From an uncultured Bacteroidota bacterium (GTDB lineage: Bacteria; Bacteroidota; Bacteroidia; Flavobacteriales; Flavobacteriaceae): a stretch of 64,000 nt of DNA. Both the position numbers and the translations under genes were made by a program. The stretch spans positions 1 through 64,000 of the forward strand of contig CAILWV010000021.1 of assembly GCA_903838055.1 (NCBI GenBank). The letters are read 5' to 3'. This document shows positions 37,985-48,000 of this stretch, in pieces (the first letter of the stretch is position 1; each line of letters begins with the position of its first letter). The notes beneath the pieces are model-generated. The model worked only from the letters and a program-made list of their open reading frames with translations, searched no databases and was not told where the DNA came from.

Positions 37985-38368
37985 ATGAACAACGCAACTT
38001 CTATATTGTTACTTATTTTTCTTGCTATTACTTTTATAATGTCTTCCCACGAGAAAATTTTTCACTGGAAGGACCAAATGGCTTGGTTAATTCCACATTT
38101 TGGAAATACTTTTCTGAAAAACATGGTTCCATTAGCAACCGGAATATTATTGTTTTTCGAACTTGTAGCAGGAATTTTATGCGTTTTAGGCTGCCTAGAA
38201 CTTTACATTAATGGCGGAAGAGAATTTGGTTTTTATGGCGCTTTTTTTTCCTGTATTTGTTTACTTTTAATGTTGTTTGGACAACGTTTAGTAAAAGACT
38301 ATGAAGGTGCTAAAACAATTGCTATTTATTTTGTGCCTGCAGTTTTTGGAGTTTATTTGTTGGGATAA
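37985..38368 (+). CDS. DoxX-like small membrane protein
   Basis: This 127-residue protein has four hydrophobic segments (about residues 3-20, 47-72, 80-100 and 108-126) and a DoxX-like arrangement, with an H-W-KDQ motif after helix 1 and a glycine-rich third helix. DoxX-type proteins are linked to redox or thiosulfate metabolism, but many have no assigned role. It starts four bases after holB and is probably co-transcribed. Confidence 0.75.
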   Translation: MNNATSILLLIFLAITFIMSSHEKIFHWKDQMAWLIPHFGNTFLKNMVPLATGILLFFELVAGILCVLGCLELYINGGREFGFYGAFFSCICLLLMLFGQRLVKDYEGAKTIAIYFVPAVFGVYLLG

Positions 38369-38430
38369 TCTTAATTTGACTCCTATTTGTCAATCTTCAA
38401 CTAAATAAAATATGAAATTCTTGGTAAAAA

Positions 38431-40698
38431 TTAATTCAAACTTGCTTTAAACATTCGCAATTCTTCCCAAGTAAAAGCATCCCCTAATTGTTCTTTCATT
38501 GAATTTAACGATTCTTCTTTATATCCATAAAATGCTTTTGTAAGTACTTCTATTTTATCTTCTGGCATAATATCATTAATACTAACTGCCTTATCTTGAA
38601 TTAGTTTTGTGAAATGCGACAATATTGTTCCTGTTGTTAATTTTCGAATTTTTGCTATTTCTTCAATAGAATTTTTATCTATCCAATATTCATAAGTAAC
38701 CTGAATAGTAGATTTCTTTGGTGTTTTTTCAGATTTCTTTTTCTTAGGTTCATAATAACTCACATCTTCCTCGGCTATTAAATTTTGGTTGTTTCGACTG
38801 AAATCTCCTTTAACTTGTGCTATTTTATTGGTTTTATAATTAGTGATTTCTACTGAACTTAGACTCTCTTTGCTAATAGTTTTATTATTGACAATCGATT
38901 CGGTTAAAAGTTTCGCTTTCATCAATTGCAATACTGCTTTAGTTTGTAATTCTTCTAAAATTAGCAATTCATCGTAAAATTGTTTTACTTGTTTGACTCT
39001 TTTTATTTCTTCAATTTTATATAAAATTTCATATTCTAATTTGTCTAATTTGTCATAAAAATAGCCATATGCTGCTTGAATTCTATCGTTAATAAAATTA
39101 TAATCAATAGTTTTTGATGCGAATAATTTATTGAGTTGCGACGTGAATTTACTTGCAGGATCAAGAAGCATTTCACAAAATTCCATTTGCTGTGTTGCCC
39201 ACTTACTATGTTTAGATTTTATCGATTTATCGCTATCTAAATAACTAAATTTATGATTGCGCCACTCCTGTGCAAGATCAATCCATAGGAAACTATTTGT
39301 CAAATAACTATTTATAAATTCTTTAGTTTCATTTTTTAATTCTAATTCTAGTGTTTCGGTTGATGCTTTATTTGATGCATAATCCATAACGTCATCGTCA
39401 TTAGATATTCCATTCATTCGTAAAGGAGTGAGTAATACAAGTCCGTTTAACGATCGTAATCTTGATAAAGCAACATAAGCTTGCCCAGGCGCAAAAACTT
39501 GTGAAACATCGAGAGCTGCTTTATCAAAGGTTAAACCTTGGCTCTTGTGGACTGTAATAGCCCAAGCCAATTTAATTGGATAATGAACAAAGGTTCCTAA
39601 AACTTCTTCTTCAATTTCTTTAGTGTTTTCATTAACAAAATAGCGAATATTTTGCCATTCGTAACGTTCTACTTCAATCGACTTGTTTTCTTCCGGAAAA
39701 TTAATCCAAATTTCATCTTTTGAAATTGATTTAACAATTCCCATTTTACCATTGAAATAATTTTTTTCTGGAGACAAATCGTTTTTAATAAACATAATTT
39801 GGGCTCCTATTTTTAATTCTAATATTTCTTCTAAAGGAAATATTTTATCTGGAAAATCCCCAGTAATCTTTGCCTGATATTTTGTTGCATTACCATTTAA
39901 ATCAGCTATAGACTGTAAGTTAATAGAATCTGCTTTGGCATTATGTGTGGTTAAAGTTATGTAGCCTTTATTAGCTTTTAAATCAAAATTTGGATTTACA
40001 AATTGGTTTAAAAAACTAATATTTTCATTAGTTATTTTGTTGTTTCTTAAGTTATTAAGTAATTCAATAAACGTTGCATCTGACTGACGGAAAATCTTAG
40101 ATAATTCAATATAAAGTGGTGGATTATTTTGAATTACATGAGAATGAAAGAAAAACTTACCCTTATAATATTGCCGTAAAGTGCGCCATTCTTCATCTCT
40201 AATTACTGGCGGAAGTTGTAATAAATCCCCTATAAAAAGAAGTTGAACCCCTCCAAAAGGAGTTCTCTTTTTACGAACACTTTGCAACATAAAGTCTATT
40301 GCGTCCATTAAATCGGAACGCAACATACTCACTTCGTCAATGATAAGTAATTCCATATTCTGAATTACTTGACGCTTAATAGCGCTCATTCTAAAGTGAC
40401 GTCTTAAAGTGTCTTTTGTTTCAAATTTTAAGGAATCCGAAAAAGGAGCAGCTTCGCTATTAGCGGGAATAAATCCACCAAAAGGTAACTGAAACATAGA
40501 ATGAATAGTTACGCCTCCTGCATTTAAGGCGGCGATTCCTGTTGGGGCGACAACAACCGTATTTTTATGAGTTGACTTAATTATTTCCTTAAGTAGCGTG
40601 GTTTTTCCTGTACCAGCTTTTCCAGTTAGAAAAACTGATTTATTAGTTTGATTAATAAATTGCAATACATAATTTGCTTCGGCAGATACAGGTTCCAT
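38431..40698 (-). CDS. PIF1/RecD-like superfamily 1 helicase with C-terminal HTH
   Basis: This 755-residue helicase has Walker A GKAGTGKTTLL (about residues 22-32), motif Ia VVAPTGIAALNAGGVTIHSMF, Walker B LLIIDEVSMLRSDL (about 113-126), GDLLQLPPV, and C-terminal UvrD/RecD motif VHKSQGLTFDKAALDVSQVFAPGQAYVALSRLR (about 385-417). The remaining 300 residues are helical and end in a helix-turn-helix-like region (about 660-710, SIEEIAKIRKLTTGTILSHF). It probably acts in DNA replication or repair. It is a single gene on the minus strand. Confidence 0.9.
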   Translation of the reverse strand: MEPVSAEANYVLQFINQTNKSVFLTGKAGTGKTTLLKEIIKSTHKNTVVVAPTGIAALNAGGVTIHSMFQLPFGGFIPANSEAAPFSDSLKFETKDTLRRHFRMSAIKRQVIQNMELLIIDEVSMLRSDLMDAIDFMLQSVRKKRTPFGGVQLLFIGDLLQLPPVIRDEEWRTLRQYYKGKFFFHSHVIQNNPPLYIELSKIFRQSDATFIELLNNLRNNKITNENISFLNQFVNPNFDLKANKGYITLTTHNAKADSINLQSIADLNGNATKYQAKITGDFPDKIFPLEEILELKIGAQIMFIKNDLSPEKNYFNGKMGIVKSISKDEIWINFPEENKSIEVERYEWQNIRYFVNENTKEIEEEVLGTFVHYPIKLAWAITVHKSQGLTFDKAALDVSQVFAPGQAYVALSRLRSLNGLVLLTPLRMNGISNDDDVMDYASNKASTETLELELKNETKEFINSYLTNSFLWIDLAQEWRNHKFSYLDSDKSIKSKHSKWATQQMEFCEMLLDPASKFTSQLNKLFASKTIDYNFINDRIQAAYGYFYDKLDKLEYEILYKIEEIKRVKQVKQFYDELLILEELQTKAVLQLMKAKLLTESIVNNKTISKESLSSVEITNYKTNKIAQVKGDFSRNNQNLIAEEDVSYYEPKKKKSEKTPKKSTIQVTYEYWIDKNSIEEIAKIRKLTTGTILSHFTKLIQDKAVSINDIMPEDKIEVLTKAFYGYKEESLNSMKEQLGDAFTWEELRMFKASLN

Positions 40699-40734
40699 AG
40701 AATGTTTTTTATACTTATTTAAATTACAAATAAA

Positions 40735-40772
40735 AATCCAAATTCCAAAACGATTGTTTTAGAATTTGGATT
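40735..40772 (-). terminator. Terminator after the OmpH-like gene
   Basis: An 11-bp stem, AATCCAAATTC (40735-40745) with GAATTTGGATT (40762-40772), continues past one mismatch with AAAAC/GTTTT. On the minus strand it is followed by TTTTTATTTG. Confidence 0.8.
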
Positions 40773-40793
40773 AATATAAATTTAGGAAATAAA

Positions 40794-41357
40794 CTATTTT
40801 TTAGCCTCCGTTTTAACTTCTTTTTTAGCTTCCGATTTATATTTATCGTTAACTATTTTAATTAGATCTTTAGTAATATCATATTGGTCTTTAGCATATA
40901 AAACTGTTGCTGCCTCTCCGGTTCCAAAAACATAATCAAAGCCCTTGTCTTTACCGTAATCCTTGAAAATCTTTTTGTATTTTACAACTACTGAATCCAT
41001 TTCGGCGCCATGTTGCCCCTGAATTTGTTGCGCTAATCCTTGTTGCGTATATTGTAGTTGTTGTTCTCTTTGTTGTAATTCACCATATTTTTGTTGTGCC
41101 CAAGCTTGTCCATTTTTTTGGGCGTTAGCTTGGAAAGCATTTTTTTCAGCCTCTAATTTATCCACTTCAACTTTAAGTCTTGCTCCTTTTTCTTCGGCTA
41201 TTGCTTCATATTTGGCTTTAATATCTTTAGCTTCGGTAGATTCTTCTAATAATTTATTAGTATCTATGTAAGCTGTTTTAAAATCTTTTGCTTCTGTAGT
41301 TTTATTACATGAAACAATTGCAACCATCATCGCAATACCTACTATAATTTTTTTCAT
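40794..41357 (-). CDS. OmpH/Skp-like lipoprotein
   Basis: This 187-residue protein has a lipoprotein signal (MKKIIVGIAMMVAIVSCNK; Cys at residue 17). A long coiled coil (about residues 35-120, rich in K, E, Q and A) is followed by the OmpH-type tail YKKIFKDYGKDKGFDYVFGTGEAATVLYAKDQYDITKDLIKIVNDKY. Skp/OmpH proteins are periplasmic chaperones for outer-membrane proteins. The lipid anchor differs from soluble Skp. It has its own -7 box and terminator. Confidence 0.87.
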   Translation of the reverse strand: MKKIIVGIAMMVAIVSCNKTTEAKDFKTAYIDTNKLLEESTEAKDIKAKYEAIAEEKGARLKVEVDKLEAEKNAFQANAQKNGQAWAQQKYGELQQREQQLQYTQQGLAQQIQGQHGAEMDSVVVKYKKIFKDYGKDKGFDYVFGTGEAATVLYAKDQYDITKDLIKIVNDKYKSEAKKEVKTEAKK

Positions 41358-41386
41358 TCTTTTTTATTTTTAATTTTACTATTTGC

Positions 41387-41394
41387 CAAAAGTA
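41387..41394 (-). promoter_or_regulatory. Candidate -7 box for the OmpH-like gene
   Basis: The minus strand reads TACTTTTG (TAnnTTTG), 29 bases before the start. Confidence 0.5.
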
Positions 41395-41592
41395 TAAAAA
41401 TTTATCTGAAATGTTTAATAGTTATAAAAATGACTTAATTTTAAGTTTATAAGTGTTTACTATTGTTTATTGAAGCAATATAATCATTTTCTATTAAAAT
41501 CGGGTTTAAATAAAGCCGTTTAAGCGCATTTCTTTTTTTGGTTATGCAAATTTACCTTAAAAGCTATTTTAATTGAAAAAAGGCGGCTTATT

Positions 41593-42444
41593 TTAATTAT
41601 TTAGGTTTTTTAACACATAAATATGGGAGGAATATTCCATCTTTTGGCTTCCTTTCCAATTAGATTTAATTCCTATAAAAAATGCTTTAATAAAATTCAT
41701 CTTTCCTGTTTTATATTTTTCAGATAATAAACTCACATAAAAACTATCAAATTTCATTGGAAGAACCTCTATCAATTCTAAATTTTCTTTGATAAATATT
41801 TTTTTTATTGCTGTTTTAGAAAAATGCCACAGGTGAATTGGAATGTCATAGGCTGCCCAATATTTTCCATAATATTTAGCATCATACGATTTAAAATTAG
41901 GAACGGCAATAATCACCGTTCCGGTTGGTTTTATCAATCGTTTCAATTCTTTAATTTGGTTTTCTAAATCAGGAACGTGCTCTAATACATGCCACATGGT
42001 AATAACGTCAAACGAATTGCTATCTAATTCTGATAAACTTTCAACAAAAGAAACTCCTTTGCTTTTTGCAATTAACTTAGCTTTACTGCTTGGTTCTATT
42101 CCTATTGTTTCCCAACCATCATTTTTTGCAACGTTTAAAAAGTCGCCTACTCCTGCTCCAATATCTAAAATTTTACCCTTTGAAGATTGTGAATTAATTA
42201 GTTTTAATTTATTCTTTAACGCAATAGATTTTACAAATTGATACATTTTTTCGAACATCGATTTGTTTCCATCTGTATGCGATATGTAATCCACGCTTTC
42301 ATAATAACTCGGAAGTTTTTCTGGTGAAGGTTGAGGATGTGTGATTAACATATCCAATTCTTCTTCGTATAATAACTCGAATGTTTCTTGGGAAACAGAA
42401 TGATCTTTAACGTTTAAAAAATGTTTTGTGTTTGATAAATTCAT
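41593..42444 (-). CDS. Class I SAM-dependent methyltransferase
   Basis: This 283-residue cytosolic protein has SAM-binding motif I ILDIGAGVGDFLNVA, a motif DVITMWHVLEHVPDLENQIKELKRLIKPTGTVIIAVPN (W-H-V-L-E-H-V-P) and the tail typical of methyltransferases found near cell-surface sugar genes. The substrate is unknown. The frame is open to ATG 42495, adding 17 residues beginning MFHVKQ that are simply the translation of the parS-like palindrome at 42479-42494. I chose the internal ATG at 42444 (MNLSNTKHFL), but the longer form cannot be excluded. It follows mnmG on the same strand. Confidence 0.85.
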   Translation of the reverse strand: MNLSNTKHFLNVKDHSVSQETFELLYEEELDMLITHPQPSPEKLPSYYESVDYISHTDGNKSMFEKMYQFVKSIALKNKLKLINSQSSKGKILDIGAGVGDFLNVAKNDGWETIGIEPSSKAKLIAKSKGVSFVESLSELDSNSFDVITMWHVLEHVPDLENQIKELKRLIKPTGTVIIAVPNFKSYDAKYYGKYWAAYDIPIHLWHFSKTAIKKIFIKENLELIEVLPMKFDSFYVSLLSEKYKTGKMNFIKAFFIGIKSNWKGSQKMEYSSHIYVLKNLNN

Positions 42445-42478
42445 GAAAATGTCTTTATTAATAGGTAATGACAGTGTT

Positions 42479-42494
42479 TGTTTCACGTGGAACA
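42479..42494 (-). promoter_or_regulatory. parS-like site 1 (ParB-binding palindrome)
   Basis: TGTTTCACGTGGAACA on the plus strand; the minus strand reads TGTTCCACGTGAAACA, which equals a known form of the conserved bacterial parS sequence. It lies between mnmG and the methyltransferase, within the longer possible methyltransferase frame. Confidence 0.85.
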
Positions 42495-42516
42495 AATAAT
42501 ATTAAATATTTTAATT

Positions 42517-44385
42517 TTACCTTCCCATATGAATTAATAATACAGAAATATCACTTGGAGAAACTCCGCTTATTCTAGATGCTTGTGAAATAGTTATTGG
42601 ACGAATTTTAGTTAATTTTTGTTTCGCTTCAATAGACATTGATTTTATTTTATTATAATCAAAATCAATAGGAATCTTCATGTCTTCTAAGCGAGTAAGT
42701 TTGTCTGCATTATTTCGCTCTTTTTCAATATATCCTGAATATTTAACTTGAATTTCGGCTTGCTCTATGATCTCTCTGTCTAGATTGTTTTCTATTACAT
42801 AATTTGAAACTTTTTCAAACTTTAAGAAATCCTCTAAGTCAATTTGAGGACGAGAAAACACTTTAAACATTTTATCCGCTTGAACAATTGGTGCGCTACC
42901 TTTTTCCTCTAAAATTGGATTCGTCTCTGCTACCGTTAAACTAGTTTCTTTAAAAAAGGAAACCATAGCATCACTAGCGGCAAATTTTTCTTCCATTCTT
43001 CGCATTCTTTTTTCGGAGGCTAAACCTAATTCAAATGCTTTTGGAGTAAGCCTTGCATCTGCATTATCTTGTCTTAAAAGCGTTCTGTATTCTGCTCGTG
43101 AGGTAAACATTCTGTATGGCTCTTCGGTGCCCTTGGTAATCAAATCGTCAATTAAAACGCCAATATATGCTTCGTCGCGTTTTAAAATCATTGGTTCCCT
43201 TTCTTGAACTTTTAAAGCAGCATTTATCCCTGCCATTAAACCCTGTGAGGCAGCTTCTTCATATCCAGTAGTGCCATTTATTTGACCAGCAAAATATAAA
43301 CCATCTACCAATTTGGTTTCTAAGGTATGTTTTAATTGAGTGGGCGGAAAGTAATCGTATTCTATAGCATAACCAGGACGAAAAAATTTTACATTTTCAA
43401 AACCAACTACAGATCGTAATGCTTTAAATTGAATATCTTCAGGAAGCGAAGTGGAAAAACCATTTACATAAACCTCGCAAGTATTCCATCCTTCAGGTTC
43501 TATAAACAACTGGTGCCTTTCTTTGTCTGCAAAACGATTAATTTTATCTTCAATTGATGGGCAATAGCGAGGTCCTAGAGATTTTATTCTACCATTAAAC
43601 ATAGGAGATCTATCAAACCCTTCTCTTAATATATCATGAACATTCAAAGAAGTATAAGTCATGTGACATAATCTTTGGTGAACTAATGGTTTAGTTTCAT
43701 CGGAATAAGAAAACTTATCTGGGCGTATATCACCAGGCTCTTCATTCATTTTTGAATAATCTAAGGATCGACCATCTACTCTAGGAGGAGTTCCGGTTTT
43801 CATTCTACCGGCCTCAAAGCCAACTTTTATTAAATCTTCGGTGATTCCATAGGCAGCACTTTCGCCTGCACGACCACCTCCAAATTGTTTGTCTCCAATA
43901 TGAATTAACCCATTAAGGAAAGTTCCATTAGTTAGCACAACAGATTTTGCTTTAATTTCGATTCCAAGAGAAGTTCTGATTCCTTCTATTTTCCCGTTTT
44001 TAATAACCAAACCTGAAACCATTTCTTGATAAAAATCTAGATTAGGAGTCCTTTCTAACATTAAGCGCCATTCTTCTGAAAAACGCATTCTATCAGATTG
44101 CACCCGAGGCGACCACATTGCGGGTCCTTTTGACTTGTTAAGCATCTTGAATTGAATGGCAGTTTTATCAGAAACTATTCCCGAATAACCGCCAAGCGCA
44201 TCAATTTCGCGCACGATTTGACCTTTAGCTATCCCGCCCATCGCAGGGTTACATGACATTTGAGCAATGTTTTGCAAACTCATCGTAACTAATAAGGTTT
44301 TTGAGCCTAAATTTGCCGCCGCTGCCGCTGCTTCACAACCAGCATGCCCAGCTCCTACTACAATTACATCGTATGTGTTAAACAT
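42517..44385 (-). CDS. mnmG: tRNA uridine-5-carboxymethylaminomethyl modification enzyme MnmG
   Basis: MnmG (GidA), with MnmE, modifies the wobble uridine of some tRNAs using FAD. This 622-residue protein has the N-terminal FAD-binding motif VIVVGAGHAGCEAAAAAA (about residues 8-25), the CNPAMGGIAKGQIVREIDALGG segment, GTPPRVDGRSLDY, RYCPSIEDKI and GQINGTTGYEEAASQGL. The C-terminal part has RISGVSPSDISVLLIHMGR. Length is normal. In many bacteria gidA lies close to oriC and parS, and three parS-like sites flank it here. Confidence 0.98.
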   Translation of the reverse strand: MFNTYDVIVVGAGHAGCEAAAAAANLGSKTLLVTMSLQNIAQMSCNPAMGGIAKGQIVREIDALGGYSGIVSDKTAIQFKMLNKSKGPAMWSPRVQSDRMRFSEEWRLMLERTPNLDFYQEMVSGLVIKNGKIEGIRTSLGIEIKAKSVVLTNGTFLNGLIHIGDKQFGGGRAGESAAYGITEDLIKVGFEAGRMKTGTPPRVDGRSLDYSKMNEEPGDIRPDKFSYSDETKPLVHQRLCHMTYTSLNVHDILREGFDRSPMFNGRIKSLGPRYCPSIEDKINRFADKERHQLFIEPEGWNTCEVYVNGFSTSLPEDIQFKALRSVVGFENVKFFRPGYAIEYDYFPPTQLKHTLETKLVDGLYFAGQINGTTGYEEAASQGLMAGINAALKVQEREPMILKRDEAYIGVLIDDLITKGTEEPYRMFTSRAEYRTLLRQDNADARLTPKAFELGLASEKRMRRMEEKFAASDAMVSFFKETSLTVAETNPILEEKGSAPIVQADKMFKVFSRPQIDLEDFLKFEKVSNYVIENNLDREIIEQAEIQVKYSGYIEKERNNADKLTRLEDMKIPIDFDYNKIKSMSIEAKQKLTKIRPITISQASRISGVSPSDISVLLIHMGR

Positions 44386-44442
44386 TTATTTAATTTCGTT
44401 TTTAGTTAAGGATTCGGGGAGCGAAAACTAAACTTTAATTAG

Positions 44443-44458
44443 TGTTCCACGTGGAACG
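44443..44458. promoter_or_regulatory. parS-like site 2
   Basis: TGTTCCACGTGGAACG contains a perfect 14-bp palindrome GTTCCACGTGGAAC (44444-44457). It lies in the 201-base gap between mnmG and ybeY. The rest of that gap (44386-44586) has no gene I can support; it holds GC-richer short inverted repeats around 44510-44580. Confidence 0.8.
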
Positions 44459-44586
44459 TTTACAAAAAATCAATACAGTATACTTAATAGCCCTGACCAA
44501 ATGGAAATCCTTGCCTTTTTAGCAAGATTGAAATGAAGGCAGGAAATGCCATTTCTGATAAATCCCGAGCCTTTCGCTTCAAAAGA

Positions 44587-45006
44587 CTAATGTTTCACGT
44601 GGAACATTTTAATTTTCTCGTCTTCCATGTTGCGCATTAACCACTCATCATCCTCTGTTTTATCCTTATAGCCACAGTAATGCAACACCCCATGCACAAT
44701 AACTCTTTGTAACTCTTCTTCAAAGGTAACTTTAAAGTCAATTGCATTCTCTTTAACGCGTTCAGTAGAAATAAAAATATCCCCATGTATCTCATTTCCA
44801 ACAGAATAGTCAAAAGAAATGATATCTGTTAAGGTGTCATGGTCTAAATACTGCTCGTTTAAATTAAGCAAATAGTCGTCGTTACAGAAAATATAATTTA
44901 TTTCTCCTTCTTTTTTATTTTCAGATAAAATTACCCGTGAAATCCAAGATGCTATTTGGTCTTCATTGGGTAATTCAAAATTGTTTTCATAATTGAAACT
45001 AATCAT
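44587..45006 (-). CDS. ybeY: rRNA maturation RNase YbeY
   Basis: YbeY is a metal-dependent endoribonuclease for rRNA maturation. This 139-residue protein has the TLTDIISFDYSVGNEIHGDIFIS region and the active-site HGVLHYCGYKDKTEDD (about residues 105-120). The first two His ligands are present; the third position, His in E. coli, is Asp here. The last residues MFHVKH are encoded by parS-like site 3. The stop of the following DUF4175 frame is upstream by one base, so the two genes are likely coupled. Confidence 0.93.
   Translation of the reverse strand: MISFNYENNFELPNEDQIASWISRVILSENKKEGEINYIFCNDDYLLNLNEQYLDHDTLTDIISFDYSVGNEIHGDIFISTERVKENAIDFKVTFEEELQRVIVHGVLHYCGYKDKTEDDEWLMRNMEDEKIKMFHVKH
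44591..44606 (-). promoter_or_regulatory. parS-like site 3, inside the ybeY 3' end
   Basis: TGTTTCACGTGGAACA on the plus strand, identical to site 1. It lies within the last six codons of ybeY, encoding FHVKH, so the palindrome is under both coding and probably ParB-binding constraint. Confidence 0.85.
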
Positions 45007-48000
45007 TTATTTAAAATATTCTTGAACCTTTTGATTAAAATTGGAGCGCAAAGGTAAGGTTTGTCTATTTAAAATCTCTACGCTATTTAAATATTCTTGC
45101 AAGCGAACAGGGAGAGCATTTGAGCTATTTGTGAATTCCTTTTTGGAGGTTTCCGATTGCCTCTTTTTTTCTTCTCCTTGAAGTTGTAATGCTTTTTCTA
45201 ATTTAAGCATTTCATATTTTACATTCAAAATCTTTTGTAAAACATCATTATTAAATCCTTTGTTTAATAATTGTTTTTCAATTTGTTTCATCTGTTCTAA
45301 GGCATTTTGTCCTTGTCCACCAATTCCTTGTTTGTTTAATTCGTTTTGCAATGCTTCACGAAGCTGTTGCTGCTCTTTATAAATTTCCATAATGGCTTTC
45401 GCATCGCCCTCGCCATCTTGTCCGTTTTCACCATCAGAATCTCCTTGCCCAGAACCACCTGATCCAGATTTCCCGTCTTTACCGGGCTTACCCTTACCTT
45501 CTTTACCACCTTCTTTGCCTTCGCTAGGTTTGTCACCAGGTTTGTCACCGGGTTTATCTCCAGGTTTGTTGCCAGGTTTACTGCCTGGTTTCATTCCTTC
45601 TTTCATCTTATCTCCTAATTCAGCTTGTTTTTTAATAATGTCTGGTAATTGGGAATCTCCTCCTGATCCTTTGCCTGGTGAAGGCATTCCTTTTCCTTTT
45701 CCAGATCCTGACATTTGCATAGACATTTGCATGTTAAATAAAATGGAGGCCAGCATATCTGCTAATTTATTGGAAGAACTAGTTGCAAACTGTTCGTGAG
45801 AGACACCTTTTGAAACATCGGCATCGGCTAAAGATTCAATTGCTTTATCAATATTATATTGAACATTGCCTATTTCGGCAGTAACCGCCTCCGACATCTT
45901 TGGGTTGCGAAGAGAAAGCGCAAATAAACTATCGTCAACATGCTTGAATTCTTGTTTTAAATCTTGTTGTATTTTAAGGTTTTTATTAAATGAAGGAGAT
46001 CCTCTTTTCAAACCTTTAAATTGTCCCATGACCGATTCTTGAGAAAAGGAATAAGCTAAAAGATTGTCTAAAATTTGGCGCAACATTGCAACATCTTCTT
46101 CCATTTGTTCTTGCTCACCCATCTCCATATCTGATTGCATATCCTGGCTCATTTGCTTCATTTTTTTTGAAGCACTTTTTTGTTTAGGTTTAGCTCCTGC
46201 TTTAGAATCTTTCTTTAGTTCATCTGAAGCTTTCTTTAAATCTTCATCAATACTTTTTTCTTTAGGAGCAGTATCTGGAAGCTCAACAGGTTTCTTTAAT
46301 TCCTTATTATCTTTATCTAAATCTTTTAATTCTTCTTGAATTTTATCAAATTCTTTATTTATTTCTTCTTGCTTTTCTGTAGAATTTTCTTTTTCATTTT
46401 CAGATAGTTTGTCTTGTTTTTCAGATAGTTTGTCCAACTTATCAGCAATTTGTTCCGCTTTCTTTTCTACGTAATATTTTTTGGTAAGCTCCACCAATTG
46501 TTGCAAACTTTTAGTTTGATTTTTACTTTGTTGCTTCAACTTATCCATCTTGTCAAACAACTCTTCTTTCTGAAGTTTTTCGTTTAGTTTTTGGAGCTCC
46601 TCCAAAAGATTTTTATTCTTCTCAATGTCTTTATCCACTTTGTCTAAACGATCTTTTAAAAGCTCTTTAACTTCGTCTTTCTTATCGGTTTTAACTTTGT
46701 CTAGGTTCTCTTTCATTTTCTCAGCAAAATTTTTCATCAGCTCGTCCTGCTGCTTTTGCTTATTAAGAAAGTCATTTACTTTTTGTTGTTCTTTAAACTC
46801 TAGATTGTCTTTCTCTTTACCCATTTTTTGCAACTTCTCTATTTCATTCAATTGCTTGTCTTGGGTTTTTAAAGATTTTTCTAAGGAAGAAATATTATCG
46901 TTTTGTTGTTGTAAAAGTTGGTCTTCTTTTTCAGATTCTGTTTCAATTCTATTAGAAAAAGTAGATGATTTTGTGCTTTTGTAATTATGAAGTGCATCAT
47001 TATCAAATATCTCAAAATAATATTCATAGGAAACACCTTCTTGAACAGGAAGGTTGCTAGGAAAAGCAAATACAAATTGATCATATATATCGCGCTTAAC
47101 GGCTATAATTGCTCTTTTTGCATTTTTAATGTTGTCCTTTGGGTAATAAACTATTTGTAATTTAGAAAGACCATAATCATCTGAAACTTGGCCTAATAAA
47201 TAGTTTTTTTCAATTTTAAGGCTATCAGGGGCGTTGCCAACAGAAATGGTAGGAAATTGATCTTTTACTACAGATATTTGATAGTTTAACTTCTCATAAT
47301 TTTGAATCTTAGTATTGGAAGTAACTATTTGATAATCGGTATTTTGATTAATATTTCTAGACAACAAAAATTGATTGTTTTGTTTAGTAAAAGGATATTT
47401 TGCTAAAGCATTCAGCCATTCCACCTTTTGAGTAGCCAAAGTATTCATTCTCCATGTAACTCGAGTCCCTTCAGGAAGAACAGCATTACCGGTTCCTTTG
47501 ATTACTTCCGATTTTTTATTTAAATATCCTGGGAAATTAAGTAACATTTCAAAATTAGCAATTGAAGGAACAGTGATAACATTCAATTCATAGTCTCTTG
47601 ATGCGATAGTGTTGGCCTCAATATGGAACTCTATATTTTCTTTAGGTTTAGGTATAACAAATTGAAATTCTCCGGCCTTATTAGATTCCATAAAATAACT
47701 TTCTTCGCCAATAAAAATCATTGCGTTTTCAGGCACAATAGTTCCAACTGTTTTAACTTTCAAAAGAAAGTCTTGGTTTTGCTCAGTTTGTAATGTTTTG
47801 TTTACTACTTGAAATTCAAACGGTGCTGGAGGTAAAAATTGCTCTTTATAATGCACAACACGATTGAAACTTTGTGAAATGAGACCACTATTTCCTGATA
47901 AATAAAAGAATAGAAAAAATAATATAGGAACTAAAGCCAGTGGCAAATATTTCTTGTTAGTTCCAAAATTAACTGCATTCCCAAAAGGAATTGGTTGAAG

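Noticed and set aside
44484..44552. A 22-codon minus-strand frame in the mnmG-ybeY gap
   Set aside because: Too short, with no promoter box or family match; the sequence is better described as intergenic with small inverted repeats.
45392..45799. Proline/serine-rich plus-strand frame of 135 residues
   Set aside because: It is the antisense of the Gly-Lys-Pro-Asp low-complexity tract of the DUF4175 gene; composition explains it fully.
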